From: Lachnospiraceae bacterium
Lineage (GTDB): Bacteria; Bacillota; Clostridia; Lachnospirales; Lachnospiraceae
Reading direction: 5' to 3'
Length of the DNA stretch: 64,000 bases
Assembly (NCBI GenBank): GCA_015056925.1
Contig: SVFJ01000002.1
Span: 43,484 to 107,483, forward strand
In this document: positions 8,684-18,283 of the stretch, in pieces
How the letters are laid out: every line of letters begins with the position of its first letter
How positions within the stretch are numbered: the first letter of the stretch is position 1
Notes under the pieces: model-generated
What the model was told of the DNA's origin: nothing
What the model saw: the letters and a program-made list of their open reading frames with translations, nothing else
The model's database searches: none
Program-made: the position numbers and the translations under genes

Positions 8684-10753
8684 CTATGCATTTACCATCT
8701 TTGTGTGTCCACACTTCTCATCTGCGCACACTAATTTATTTCCTTTGGTCAACATGACGTTGCCACACTCAGGACATTTCTCATTGGATGGCTTCTGCCA
8801 TACCATAAAATCACACTCCGGAATACTCTCACAGCCGTAGTATCTTCTGCCCTTCTTGGTCTTACGGATTACAATATCCTTGCCACACTTCGGACAGGCA
8901 ACTCCAACCTTTTCAAAATATGCCTTTGTGTTTCGGCAATCCGGGAATCCCGGACAAGCAAGGAACTTACCATGAGGACCATATTTGATAACCATTCGTC
9001 TACCACATACTTCGCAGTCCACATCTGATTCCTCATCCGCAATTTCAATGTGCTCTAATTCCTTCTCGGCAATCTTAACTGCTTCATCCAAATCAGGGTA
9101 GAAATTAGAAACAACTGTTTTCCATGAAATCACACCCTCTGCAACTTTATCCAACAGGCTCTCCATGTTGGCTGTAAAGTTCACATCTACAATAGAAGGA
9201 AAGGCTTCTTTCATTACATTGTTAACAACCTCTCCAAGCTCAGATACATAAAGACTCTTCTCTTCCTTTACAATATATCTTCTTGCAAGAATCGTTGTAA
9301 TCGTTGGCGCATAGGTACTCGGGCGACCGATTCCCAGCTCCTCTAAGGCTCTAACCAAAGACGCCTCTGTATAATGTGCCGGCGGCTGTGTAAAGTGCTG
9401 CTTTGGCTCAAATTCGTTCAGACTAAGCTTTGTATCCAAATCAATGTCCTTGACCAAGGTATTCACTGCCGTCTTCTCCTCATCCTCATCCTTATACACA
9501 CTCATAAAGCCGTCAAACGCAAGCTTTGAAGCTGCAACTGTAAATCTATGACCATTTGCATCAATCTTCACTGAAGTTGTCTCATACTTTGCAGCAGTCA
9601 TGCGGCTTGCTACAAAACGCTTCCAAATCAGCTGATACAATCTCAGCTGGTCACGACTTAAGGAATCCTTCAACTCTGCCGGTGTATGGTTCAAATCCGT
9701 AGGTCTGATTGCTTCATGCGCATCCTGAATCTTCTGATTATTCTTCTTATCAGAAACATCCTTTGCTACATAAGCATCCCCATACTGCGTACCGATATAT
9801 TCCTCAGCCATTGCCAAAGCTTCATCAGAAATTCTGGTAGAATCCGTACGCAGATAAGTGATAATACCTACCGTACCTTCTCCCTTAATCTCCACACCTT
9901 CATATAACTGCTGCGCTAAACGCATCGTCTTCTGTGTTGAGAAATTCAAGGTCTTGCTTGCTTCCTGCTGTAAGGTAGATGTCGTAAATGGGAGCGGCGG
10001 CTTCTTCATACGCTCCCCCTTCTTCACGTCAGCAACCTTATAGTCTGCACCCTCAAGCTCCTTCAGAATCTTATTTAATTCTTCTTCAGACCCAATTGCA
10101 GCCTTCTTATCTCCCTTACCATAGTACTGCGCTACCAATGGCTTCTTCTCATGCGGAATCTCAAAAGAAGCATCCAATGTCCAATACTCCTCAGGAATAA
10201 AAGCTTCAATCTCTGCCTCTCTATCACAAATAATGCGAAGCGCTACCGACTGTACACGACCTGCACTCAGTCCTCGCTTAATCTTCCCCCAAAGCAAAGG
10301 CGAAATACGGTAACCCACCATACGGTCCACCATACGTCTTGCCTGCTGGGCATCAACCAAATCCTTATTAATCTCTCTTGCATTCTTCAAGGATTCCTTT
10401 ACAGCATTCTTCGTAATCTCATTGAAAGCAATACGATAAACCTTCTTATTCTCCAGCTTCAATGCAATATACAAATGCCATGAAATTGCCTCACCCTCAC
10501 GGTCAGGGTCAGTTGCAAGATATATCTTCTCAGCTTTGGCAACCTCCTTACGAAGCTTCGCAAGAATGTCACCTTTTCCTCTAATGGTGATATACTTAGG
10601 TTCATAATCATTCTCAGCGGAAAATCCCAACTGACTCTTTGGCAAATCACGAACATGTCCGTTACTTGCCAAAACTTCATAATTTGTTCCTAAGAATTTC
10701 TTAATCGTCTTTACCTTTGCAGGCGACTCCACTATAACTAAATATTTTGCCAT
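8684..10753 (-). CDS. topA: DNA topoisomerase I
   Basis: MAKYLVIVESPAKVKTIKKFLG...ATDPDREGEAISWHL...; C-terminal zinc fingers; start coordinate uncertain by a few bases. Confidence 0.97.
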   Translation of the reverse strand: MAKYLVIVESPAKVKTIKKFLGTNYEVLASNGHVRDLPKSQLGFSAENDYEPKYITIRGKGDILAKLRKEVAKAEKIYLATDPDREGEAISWHLYIALKLENKKVYRIAFNEITKNAVKESLKNAREINKDLVDAQQARRMVDRMVGYRISPLLWGKIKRGLSAGRVQSVALRIICDREAEIEAFIPEEYWTLDASFEIPHEKKPLVAQYYGKGDKKAAIGSEEELNKILKELEGADYKVADVKKGERMKKPPLPFTTSTLQQEASKTLNFSTQKTMRLAQQLYEGVEIKGEGTVGIITYLRTDSTRISDEALAMAEEYIGTQYGDAYVAKDVSDKKNNQKIQDAHEAIRPTDLNHTPAELKDSLSRDQLRLYQLIWKRFVASRMTAAKYETTSVKIDANGHRFTVAASKLAFDGFMSVYKDEDEEKTAVNTLVKDIDLDTKLSLNEFEPKQHFTQPPAHYTEASLVRALEELGIGRPSTYAPTITTILARRYIVKEEKSLYVSELGEVVNNVMKEAFPSIVDVNFTANMESLLDKVAEGVISWKTVVSNFYPDLDEAVKIAEKELEHIEIADEESDVDCEVCGRRMVIKYGPHGKFLACPGFPDCRNTKAYFEKVGVACPKCGKDIVIRKTKKGRRYYGCESIPECDFMVWQKPSNEKCPECGNVMLTKGNKLVCADEKCGHTKMVNA

Positions 10754-10929
10754 ACAGTTACCCCTTACCACCAAATTCGTTGATTCCTACTATTTTTTCA
10801 ATTATTAAAATTTTTTCAGTAATCGTGAACCACTATACACCAAAAAAAATATTGTTGCAAGTGAATTTTCGTTTTTTTCCCAGTTTTAACCCTTTTCCCG
10901 TAATATTTCACACAAATTTCATAAAATTC

Positions 10930-12033
10930 CTACACCATATACAATAAATGGTACTGTCCGCCTATCCGTTCTGCAATCCCCTTCATCTCCAATTCCAACA
11001 GTCCCTGACACACCTCTGACACCAGATACGAAGCTCTCTGCTTACGAAGTTCCATCAAGATTTCATCCTGCGTCTTAGGCGTCGTCTCCAAAATCCTGCA
11101 TATACTCTCTGCCACCTCTGACAGCTTTATCTTTTTTCCAGGCTTGGCATCTCCTTTCAAAATCCATCCCATATCCGCTATGATATCCTCCGGTGTAACC
11201 GCCGCATTGGCTCCCTGTCGCAGTAACTTATTACAGCCCTGACTTAATGCATCCGTGCAACGCCCCGGAATCACATAGACCTCTCTTCCCTGTTCCAAGG
11301 CCATATCCACAGTAATCAATGTTCCACTCTTTTCCTTTGCCTCTACTACCAATACCACATCTGCCAGTGCACTGATAATACGATTCCTTTGCGGAAATAA
11401 AGCTGCCAGAGGCTGTGTCCCCGGTACCGACTCGGAAATTACACCGCCCTGCGCACACAGAGCCTCATACAGGTCTTTATTGCTATTAGGATAAATGACA
11501 TCAGGACCACTGCCTAAAACGCCATAGGACCTGCCTCCTGCCCTCAAAGCTGCCCTTTGACTAATTCCATCTATCCCCATCGCCATACCACTGATTATCT
11601 GAATACCGCTTCCTGCAAGCCTGTCCGCAAAATACTCTGCCATGTATCTGCCGTACTCGCTATAACGTCTTGCTCCTATCATCGCAACCGCAGGCTCATC
11701 TTCTCTAGGCAGCTGCCCTTTATAGTAAATAGAAAAAGGGGCATCCGGAATCTCCCTAAGCTTCTTTGGAAATTCAGACTCTCCGTAATAGGTATATGAC
11801 AATCCGTCTCTTTTCAGTACCTCATATATCTCTTCCGGCTGTTTATATCTTTTAAACTGCATCCATATATCTGCCCTATCTGCTCCAAGAAGCTGTGTCA
11901 GTTCACGCTCACTCAGCTGATACATACAAGAGGGACTTCCATACATTTTCAGCAAAAGATTTTTCTGCGTTCTCCAAAGCCCCGGCACATGGTCAAGCCA
12001 GCAGGCATACATTTTCTCATTTTCTTTCTCCAT
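10930..12033 (-). CDS. dprA: DNA-processing protein DprA/Smf
   Basis: AVAMIGARRYSEYGRYMAEYFADRLAGSGIQIISGMAMGIDGISQRAAL...GTLITVDMALEQGREVYVIPG. Confidence 0.95.
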   Translation of the reverse strand: MEKENEKMYACWLDHVPGLWRTQKNLLLKMYGSPSCMYQLSERELTQLLGADRADIWMQFKRYKQPEEIYEVLKRDGLSYTYYGESEFPKKLREIPDAPFSIYYKGQLPREDEPAVAMIGARRYSEYGRYMAEYFADRLAGSGIQIISGMAMGIDGISQRAALRAGGRSYGVLGSGPDVIYPNSNKDLYEALCAQGGVISESVPGTQPLAALFPQRNRIISALADVVLVVEAKEKSGTLITVDMALEQGREVYVIPGRCTDALSQGCNKLLRQGANAAVTPEDIIADMGWILKGDAKPGKKIKLSEVAESICRILETTPKTQDEILMELRKQRASYLVSEVCQGLLELEMKGIAERIGGQYHLLYMV

Positions 12034-12034
12034 A

Positions 12035-13564
12035 CTATCTGCCTCCCTCATTCATTCGATAACAAACAGCCTCTCCCAGATGCTCCTGCCCGATTCTGTC
12101 CGTTCCATCCAAATCAGCAATAGTGCGTGCTACCTTAATCAGCTTATGATAAGAGCGTGCCGACAAATTCATCCGCTCAAATACCTGTTCCATAAATTCC
12201 TGTTCCTTTGCTCCCAGCGGACAGTACTCTCTGATATCCGCTCCCCGAAGCTCTGAATTAAACCGATAACCACTGCCCCGAAATCTTGCCTCCTGACGCT
12301 CTCTGGCCGCCATTACACGCGATTTCATCACTGCACTGCACTCATTCTGCGTTTCCGTGGATAATTGCCTGATATCCACCTTAGGTGCTTCTATGGCTAT
12401 GTCTATTCTATCCAGTATCGGCCCCGATATCTTATGCAGATACCGCTTCACTTCATTCTCTGAGCAGCTGCAACGATTCCTGTTAGGAAAATACCCACAG
12501 GGACATGGATTCATCGCCGCTACCAGCATAAAATCCGCCGGATAAATAAAGTTCCCATAGGTTCTTGCAATATGCACCCGCTTGTCCTCCAGGGGCTGTC
12601 GCAATATCTCTAATGCACTTCTTCGAAACTCAGGCATCTCGTCCAAGAACAGCACTCCTCTGTGTGCCAGTGAAATCACTCCGGGCTTTGGAATCCTTCC
12701 ACCTCCTGCCAACGCCTGCTCCGAGATAGTATGATGTGGGTCTAAAAAAGGTCTTTTCTTCATTAATCCGCTATTTGCCTGAAGCTGTCCTGCCACGCTG
12801 TATATCGTCGACACCTCCAAACTTTCCTCCATCGTCAAATCAGGCAAAATTGTCGGAATCCTCTTCGCAACCATAGTCTTTCCCGAGCCCGGAGGCCCTA
12901 CCATCAAAATATGATGAAAACCTGCTGCCGCAATCTCTACCGCTCTTCTCACCCCCTCCTGACCATTCAAGTCTGCAAAATCAAGCGTCTGAACTGTTTT
13001 TGAAACCTCCTGCCTCGCTCTCTGCGGTGCTTGCCATTGCAGCCTTTGCTCTTCTGACTGCGTCAGATAAGTAATCGTCTCCTCCAAAGTCTCCATCCCT
13101 GCCACATCAATTCCTTCGATAATTGCTGCCTCTGCATAATTATCCATCGGCACAATACATCTTCTCACTCCATTTTCTTTTGCCTTTCTTACAATTGGGA
13201 GTACACCTTTTACACTACGAATCTCACCATTCAAACCAAGCTCTCCTATCACAACCGTATTCTCTACATACTCCATGGGAATGTTCCCCAGTGCAATCAA
13301 CACCGCTACGGCAATGGGCAAATCGTAAGAAGCCCCCTCCTTACGCATATCCGCAGGTGTAATACTGACTGTAATCTTGGTTGCCGGAATCTGTACTCCG
13401 GTATTTTTTAACGCCACCTTCACACGTTCTCTTGCCTCTCTGACCTCATTTCCCAGCAGCCCTACCATTTCAAAGCCCGGCAGTCCCGTAGACACATCCA
13501 CCTCCACCGACGCAATCTCACTCTCAATACCGCAAAGAGCTCCCGTTAACACTTTACAATACAT
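12035..13564 (-). CDS. comM: YifB/ComM family Mg-chelatase-like AAA ATPase
   Basis: MYCKVLTGALCGIESEIASVEVDVSTGLPGFEMVGL...LMVGPPGSGKTMVAKRIPTILP. Confidence 0.95.
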   Translation of the reverse strand: MYCKVLTGALCGIESEIASVEVDVSTGLPGFEMVGLLGNEVREARERVKVALKNTGVQIPATKITVSITPADMRKEGASYDLPIAVAVLIALGNIPMEYVENTVVIGELGLNGEIRSVKGVLPIVRKAKENGVRRCIVPMDNYAEAAIIEGIDVAGMETLEETITYLTQSEEQRLQWQAPQRARQEVSKTVQTLDFADLNGQEGVRRAVEIAAAGFHHILMVGPPGSGKTMVAKRIPTILPDLTMEESLEVSTIYSVAGQLQANSGLMKKRPFLDPHHTISEQALAGGGRIPKPGVISLAHRGVLFLDEMPEFRRSALEILRQPLEDKRVHIARTYGNFIYPADFMLVAAMNPCPCGYFPNRNRCSCSENEVKRYLHKISGPILDRIDIAIEAPKVDIRQLSTETQNECSAVMKSRVMAARERQEARFRGSGYRFNSELRGADIREYCPLGAKEQEFMEQVFERMNLSARSYHKLIKVARTIADLDGTDRIGQEHLGEAVCYRMNEGGR

Positions 13565-13642
13565 TTACCTCATCCTTTCTTTGTGTTTTTATATCTATTT
13601 CTTCTATATATAATTAGACGAAAATAGAATATGCTTTGCTCT

Positions 13643-13670
13643 TTTGTATGTCTGCGCGCAGACATACAAA
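13643..13670. terminator. 28-bp perfect palindrome downstream of sigK, upstream of comM
   Basis: tttgtatgtctgcgcgcagacatacaaa. Confidence 0.55.
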
Positions 13671-13788
13671 AAGAGCCATCGTTGCCGATGACTCTCCCAA
13701 AGGACATACCACATTTGCCGCAAGTTTGCAACCCAAATGTAAAAACTCGTGAAGTTAATGTAAAAAATACGTCTTTTAGACTCCTTGG

Positions 13789-14439
13789 CTATCCCTGTAT
13801 GCCACAAGCAAGATATGCCTTTTTGAGCTTTTGCAATGCCTTCTTCTCTATCCGTGACACATAGCTTCGGGAGATTCCCAGCAGTTTCCCAATTTCCCAC
13901 TGTGTCATTTCCTTTCTGCCATTTAGCCCATAGCGCAGAACGACAATTTCCTTTTCCCGCTCATCCAATGCTTCTTCCACAAGCCCGGAAAGTTTCCCTG
14001 TTTTCTCATCCATATCCATTCGTTCCACAATATCCGCCTGCTCCTGCATACAGATATCCAAAAGACTAATCTCGTTCCCCTCTTTATCTGTTCCTATCGG
14101 CTCATAAAGTGATATTTCTCTGGTAATTTTCTTCCTTGCCCGAAACATCATCAGCAATTCATTATCTATGCATCTTGCAGCATAGGTAGAAAGTTTGCTT
14201 CCTTTATCGTAATGAAATGTGGATATTGCCTTTATTAGTCCGATTGTCCCTATAGATATGAGGTCTTCCATATCTTCTCCGGAACCGGCATATTTTTTTG
14301 CCACATGTGCTACCAGACGCAGATTTCTTTCTATGAGTATTTGTTTGGCTTTTTGGGCTTCTTCACCGTCCGACTCATGCATTATCTTCAGATAACCGGT
14401 CTCTTCTTCTGCAGATAGTGGTTGTTGAAACGTTTTCAA
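13789..14439 (-). CDS. sigK: RNA polymerase sporulation sigma factor SigK (pro-sequence apparently absent; TTG start)
   Basis: ERNLRLVAHVAKKYAGSGEDMEDLISIGTIGLIKAISTF...STYAARCIDNELLM...EKEIVVLRYGLNGRKEMTQWEIGKLLGISRSYVSRIEKKALQKL. Confidence 0.85.
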   Translation of the reverse strand: MKTFQQPLSAEEETGYLKIMHESDGEEAQKAKQILIERNLRLVAHVAKKYAGSGEDMEDLISIGTIGLIKAISTFHYDKGSKLSTYAARCIDNELLMMFRARKKITREISLYEPIGTDKEGNEISLLDICMQEQADIVERMDMDEKTGKLSGLVEEALDEREKEIVVLRYGLNGRKEMTQWEIGKLLGISRSYVSRIEKKALQKLKKAYLACGIQG

Positions 14440-14522
14440 GGCACGCCCCCGGAAATCTTTTACTATATCTTATGTAGCATCAGCCTCATCTGTGCCTTTC
14501 CAAATTTTTTTGTAATTCAAAA

Positions 14523-14562
14523 AAAGAAAGGGTGTATTGCATAATACATCCCTTTCTCTAAG
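14523..14562 (-). terminator. Rho-independent terminator of the xylanase gene
   Basis: Minus strand: gaaagggatgtatt-atgc-aatacaccctttctttttttg. Confidence 0.8.
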
Positions 14563-14593
14563 CCTGGTGCAACCATATTAAATTATCTGTATA

Positions 14594-16717
14594 TTAGTTA
14601 CAAGCCTCAAACTTCCATAACTGGCATGAATTCTTATAATATGTCCACTGACATACGTTAGAACCATCAGCTGTTCCGAATTCATATACATCCAAAGACT
14701 TCTTATCTGCAGAAGCCTTTGTCAAAATACCATAATTTCCATTTGCTTCCTTAACAATCTTGAACTTCTGCGGGTCCTGATTGTGCTCTGTATAAATCTG
14801 AACATTTGCACCATCTACATCCTCACCATATGCAATATCAAGCATATATCCTGTTCCATTCTTTAATGTTACATAGCCATCGCCGGTATTTGTTACATAC
14901 CACTTCTGACCGGAAACACCTGTACCCTTACTAATTTCTACATTCTGGCCATTTGCACCTGTATTACCTGCAACCTGAAGATACTTCTGTGCATTAATAT
15001 TCTTGATATAGTACCAGCCATCAGCAACTACAACGTTAGCATTTGTACCAGTGCTTCCGCCCTGAGTATAGTTTGTTGCTTCAAATACCCATACCTGGTT
15101 AACACCGCCATAGTAGCTATACTGAATTACATTTGTTCCATCTGTTGTTCCCTTGTTTGCTGCATCTAATCCCTTAGTATAATTACTTGACTTAGTAACA
15201 ATACCATACTGATTATTTCCTGCTGATTTCAACATGAAAGTCTGCGGGTCTTTTCCATTCTCGTTCCAGATTTCAATATTTACAGCCTCTTCATTCTTTC
15301 CTCCGGTTACATCAAGCATGTAGCCAAGTGCATTCTTTAATGTAATTGCACCATTGCCCTTATTGGTCAGATACCACTTCTGACCTGCTGCTCCATTACC
15401 TGTACCAAGCTCAACATTAGCTCCGGCACTACCGTTATTACCTGCAACCTGAAGATACTTCTGTGCATTGACATTCTTAATATAATACCAGCCGTCCTTT
15501 AATGTGGCTGTTGTTCCTGTATTGGAAAATGAATTATTAGAACCTGTACTTCCTTGCTGCAAGCCTGCATCCGTATATGCCTGAAGAACCTTATAATAAG
15601 ATGACTTAGGTGTGTTGAATCTTGAGAAAAGCAAAGGATTATTCTCTTTCACCCACGAAACATCATCGGAAATCCCCCAGAAAGTAACTCCTGTAATCTT
15701 TCCGCCGGCCTTCTTAATCTTGATAACATTAGACATCAACTGGTATAAATAATTTGCCTGCTGGCTCTCAGATTTATTACCACAATCCAACTCTGTAATC
15801 TGTACCTCAAAGCCTGCATTTACAAATGCCTGTAATGCCTGTGTATAGTAATCTACGCTTGGATATGTTACACCTACATGTGACTGCATTCCAACGCCAT
15901 TACAGATTTTCTTATCAGAGTTAATGAAGTTAATCAATTTGATTACCTTATCTTTATCTATATATGTATTAAAATCATTATAGAATAAGCTTACCTTATC
16001 AGTTAACTTAAAGTAACTGATTGTATCATATGCAAACTGAAATGCTTTTTTCACAAATTCCGGTGAAGTGCCGCCTTTTCCATATACTGCTTCCCAACCT
16101 GAATTTGTTGCATGTAAATACTCATTTACAACGTCCCATGCATATACGCAGCTTCCGTACTTACCTGTATATACATGATTCATTACTGTCTTGATGTAGA
16201 ATTCCATTCTGGCATCCATTGTTGAAGGACTTACATAACCACCATTTCCGGAATAATTATTTCTAAAAAACCATGATGGAGTCTGACTATGCCACACTAA
16301 TGTATGTGCTCTAACACCAATTCCGTTCTCATAACAAATCTTCAAAGTCTTGTCAACTGTATCAAAATTAATCTTTGGCACATATGCCTCTTTGTAGTTA
16401 TTAGGAATATAATAACCAAGAGACTTTGCCTGTGAAACTGTTATGAGAGTTGCAGAACCGCCAAGCATATGGTCCGGCTTCATCTCATTTTCCAAAGTAA
16501 TACTGTTATACTGTGACTTAACATGCTGCAAGGTTGTACCGTTTTGAAGCTGATTCAGATTTATACATGTACCAACTCTTCCAAAGTAAGAGCCATATGT
16601 ATTTAAGAGGTTATTCTCTGCTGCAAAAGCATCAACTGAAACATTAGCAAGCATAGTTGCTATAACCATTACCATACAGAATATTCTTAATAATATTCCA
16701 TTCTTTTTTACCCTCAT
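14594..16717 (-). CDS. Secreted endo-1,4-beta-xylanase: GH10 catalytic domain plus two ricin B-type (CBM13-like) modules
   Basis: Signal peptide; NSITLENEMKPDH; RAHTLVWHSQTPSWFF; AWDVVNEYLH; VQITELDCG; two copies of GWYYIKN.NAQKYLQVAGN...Q.W. Confidence 0.93.
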   Translation of the reverse strand: MRVKKNGILLRIFCMVMVIATMLANVSVDAFAAENNLLNTYGSYFGRVGTCINLNQLQNGTTLQHVKSQYNSITLENEMKPDHMLGGSATLITVSQAKSLGYYIPNNYKEAYVPKINFDTVDKTLKICYENGIGVRAHTLVWHSQTPSWFFRNNYSGNGGYVSPSTMDARMEFYIKTVMNHVYTGKYGSCVYAWDVVNEYLHATNSGWEAVYGKGGTSPEFVKKAFQFAYDTISYFKLTDKVSLFYNDFNTYIDKDKVIKLINFINSDKKICNGVGMQSHVGVTYPSVDYYTQALQAFVNAGFEVQITELDCGNKSESQQANYLYQLMSNVIKIKKAGGKITGVTFWGISDDVSWVKENNPLLFSRFNTPKSSYYKVLQAYTDAGLQQGSTGSNNSFSNTGTTATLKDGWYYIKNVNAQKYLQVAGNNGSAGANVELGTGNGAAGQKWYLTNKGNGAITLKNALGYMLDVTGGKNEEAVNIEIWNENGKDPQTFMLKSAGNNQYGIVTKSSNYTKGLDAANKGTTDGTNVIQYSYYGGVNQVWVFEATNYTQGGSTGTNANVVVADGWYYIKNINAQKYLQVAGNTGANGQNVEISKGTGVSGQKWYVTNTGDGYVTLKNGTGYMLDIAYGEDVDGANVQIYTEHNQDPQKFKIVKEANGNYGILTKASADKKSLDVYEFGTADGSNVCQWTYYKNSCQLWKFEACN

Positions 16718-16743
16718 TCTTAATCTCCTTCGATTTTTATTAC

Positions 16744-16757
16744 GAAAAGCGCTTTCC
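16744..16757. promoter_or_regulatory. Candidate cre/LacI-family operator upstream of the xylanase gene
   Basis: gaaaagcgctttcc with AAAGCGCTTT core, 27-40 bp upstream of the start codon; resembles the CcpA/LacI-family operator pattern. Confidence 0.45.
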
Positions 16758-16919
16758 TTTTTTAGCTTATCTTAATTTCAAAACAGATACTTCTCATTCA
16801 GTGCTATTTTAACGCTATTTTTTATCAAATCTTACCAATACAAGCGCAAAATATTATTATTTTTTATGCACATTTACCATGATGTATTCAGTTTTGAGCA
16901 CACTGTTTTATTAATAAAT

Positions 16920-16962
16920 CAAAAAAAAGTGTATTTTTATATCAAAATACACTTTTTCTATA
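16920..16962 (-). terminator. Terminator downstream of hemW
   Basis: aaaaagtgtatttt-tatatc-aaaatacacttttt. Confidence 0.7.
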
Positions 16963-16978
16963 TAATCTTACGAATAAT

Positions 16979-18112
16979 TTATACATTTTCTTCTAAAAGA
17001 AAATCTGCAAAAATCTGATTGCTCACATCAATTCCCGCATCTGTCAGTGTAACCTTTTCACCGTCACACTCTAACACTCCCATATTTCCCCAACGCTTTA
17101 AGACATCACCATAGACATCGTCCATACTGATATCAAATGCATCTGCAAATTTCTTACAAGACACACCATCCATCATTCGTAATCCAAGATACATAAATTC
17201 TTCCATACATTCCGCCTTAGAAAGCTTCTGTACCTCTTCCTTCAACTCCTGCTGCCTCAGATATAATGTCATATCATCCGTATTCTTCCAACGAACATTC
17301 TCTACCATCGACGCCGCACCTAATCCAAAGCCTGCATAATTTTCTCTCGTCCAATATACTACGTTATGCTTACACTCATATCCGGGCTTTGCATAATTAG
17401 AAATTTCATATCTTTCATATCCCTGCTTTTTTAGCAAGGATTTAGTGTCCTGATACATGATTCTGTCCTCTTCCTCGTCAGGAATTGCAGGATAGCTTTC
17501 AATATTCTCAAAAAGTGGTGTGCCTTCTTCAATTATCAGACTATACGCCGAGATATGCTCCGGTTTCAAATCCACTGCTCTCTGTAATGTTTTACGCCAT
17601 CCTTCTACACTTTGTCCCGGTATGGCAGACATCAAATCTATATTGATATTCGTAAAGCCAGCCTCTCTTGCCGCATAATAGGTATTCTCAAACTCCGCAT
17701 AGGTATGGATTCGTCCCAACATCCTAAGCTCCTCATCTACAGCCGACTGCAAGCCGATACTAAGACGATTAATCCCCGACCTTTTCATCACACGAAGCTT
17801 CTCCGGCGACGCTGTTCCCGGATTCATCTCCATACTAATTTCCGCATCAGCCGAAATCCTATAGTACTCCTTTAGAACATCCATGCATTCACTTATCTGC
17901 CCTGCCTCGAGTATAGAAGGTGTTCCTCCGCCAAAAAATACAGTCTTTACCTCATAATCCTGATAAGCAGGTGCTTCCTTTATCATTTCCCTTTTGAGTG
18001 CCTCCAGGTACTCTGCCCTCGCCTCAGGCGTAGAAGGTGCTGACAAAAAATCACAATACTTACACTTTTGCACGCAGAAAGGAATATGAATATATATACT
18101 AAGCGACTTCAT
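16979..18112 (-). CDS. hemW: Radical SAM heme chaperone HemW (HemN-like)
   Basis: MKSLSIYIHIPFCVQKCKYCDFLS...VKTVFFGGGTPSILE...RLSIGLQSAVDEELRMLGRIHT. Confidence 0.95.
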   Translation of the reverse strand: MKSLSIYIHIPFCVQKCKYCDFLSAPSTPEARAEYLEALKREMIKEAPAYQDYEVKTVFFGGGTPSILEAGQISECMDVLKEYYRISADAEISMEMNPGTASPEKLRVMKRSGINRLSIGLQSAVDEELRMLGRIHTYAEFENTYYAAREAGFTNINIDLMSAIPGQSVEGWRKTLQRAVDLKPEHISAYSLIIEEGTPLFENIESYPAIPDEEEDRIMYQDTKSLLKKQGYERYEISNYAKPGYECKHNVVYWTRENYAGFGLGAASMVENVRWKNTDDMTLYLRQQELKEEVQKLSKAECMEEFMYLGLRMMDGVSCKKFADAFDISMDDVYGDVLKRWGNMGVLECDGEKVTLTDAGIDVSNQIFADFLLEENV

Positions 18113-18283
18113 ATGCATCTCTCCTCTATGTCACGACTCAAATGTCGCTATTTTACAATAACTCTCTCCATTTTACATTGTTTTCACTATATAGAATTAT
18201 ATAAAATATAAATATACTTTGCAAAATTATTTTATTATAAAAATTATAAGAATGACCATATCATATTTAATAAGGAGGTTTCT

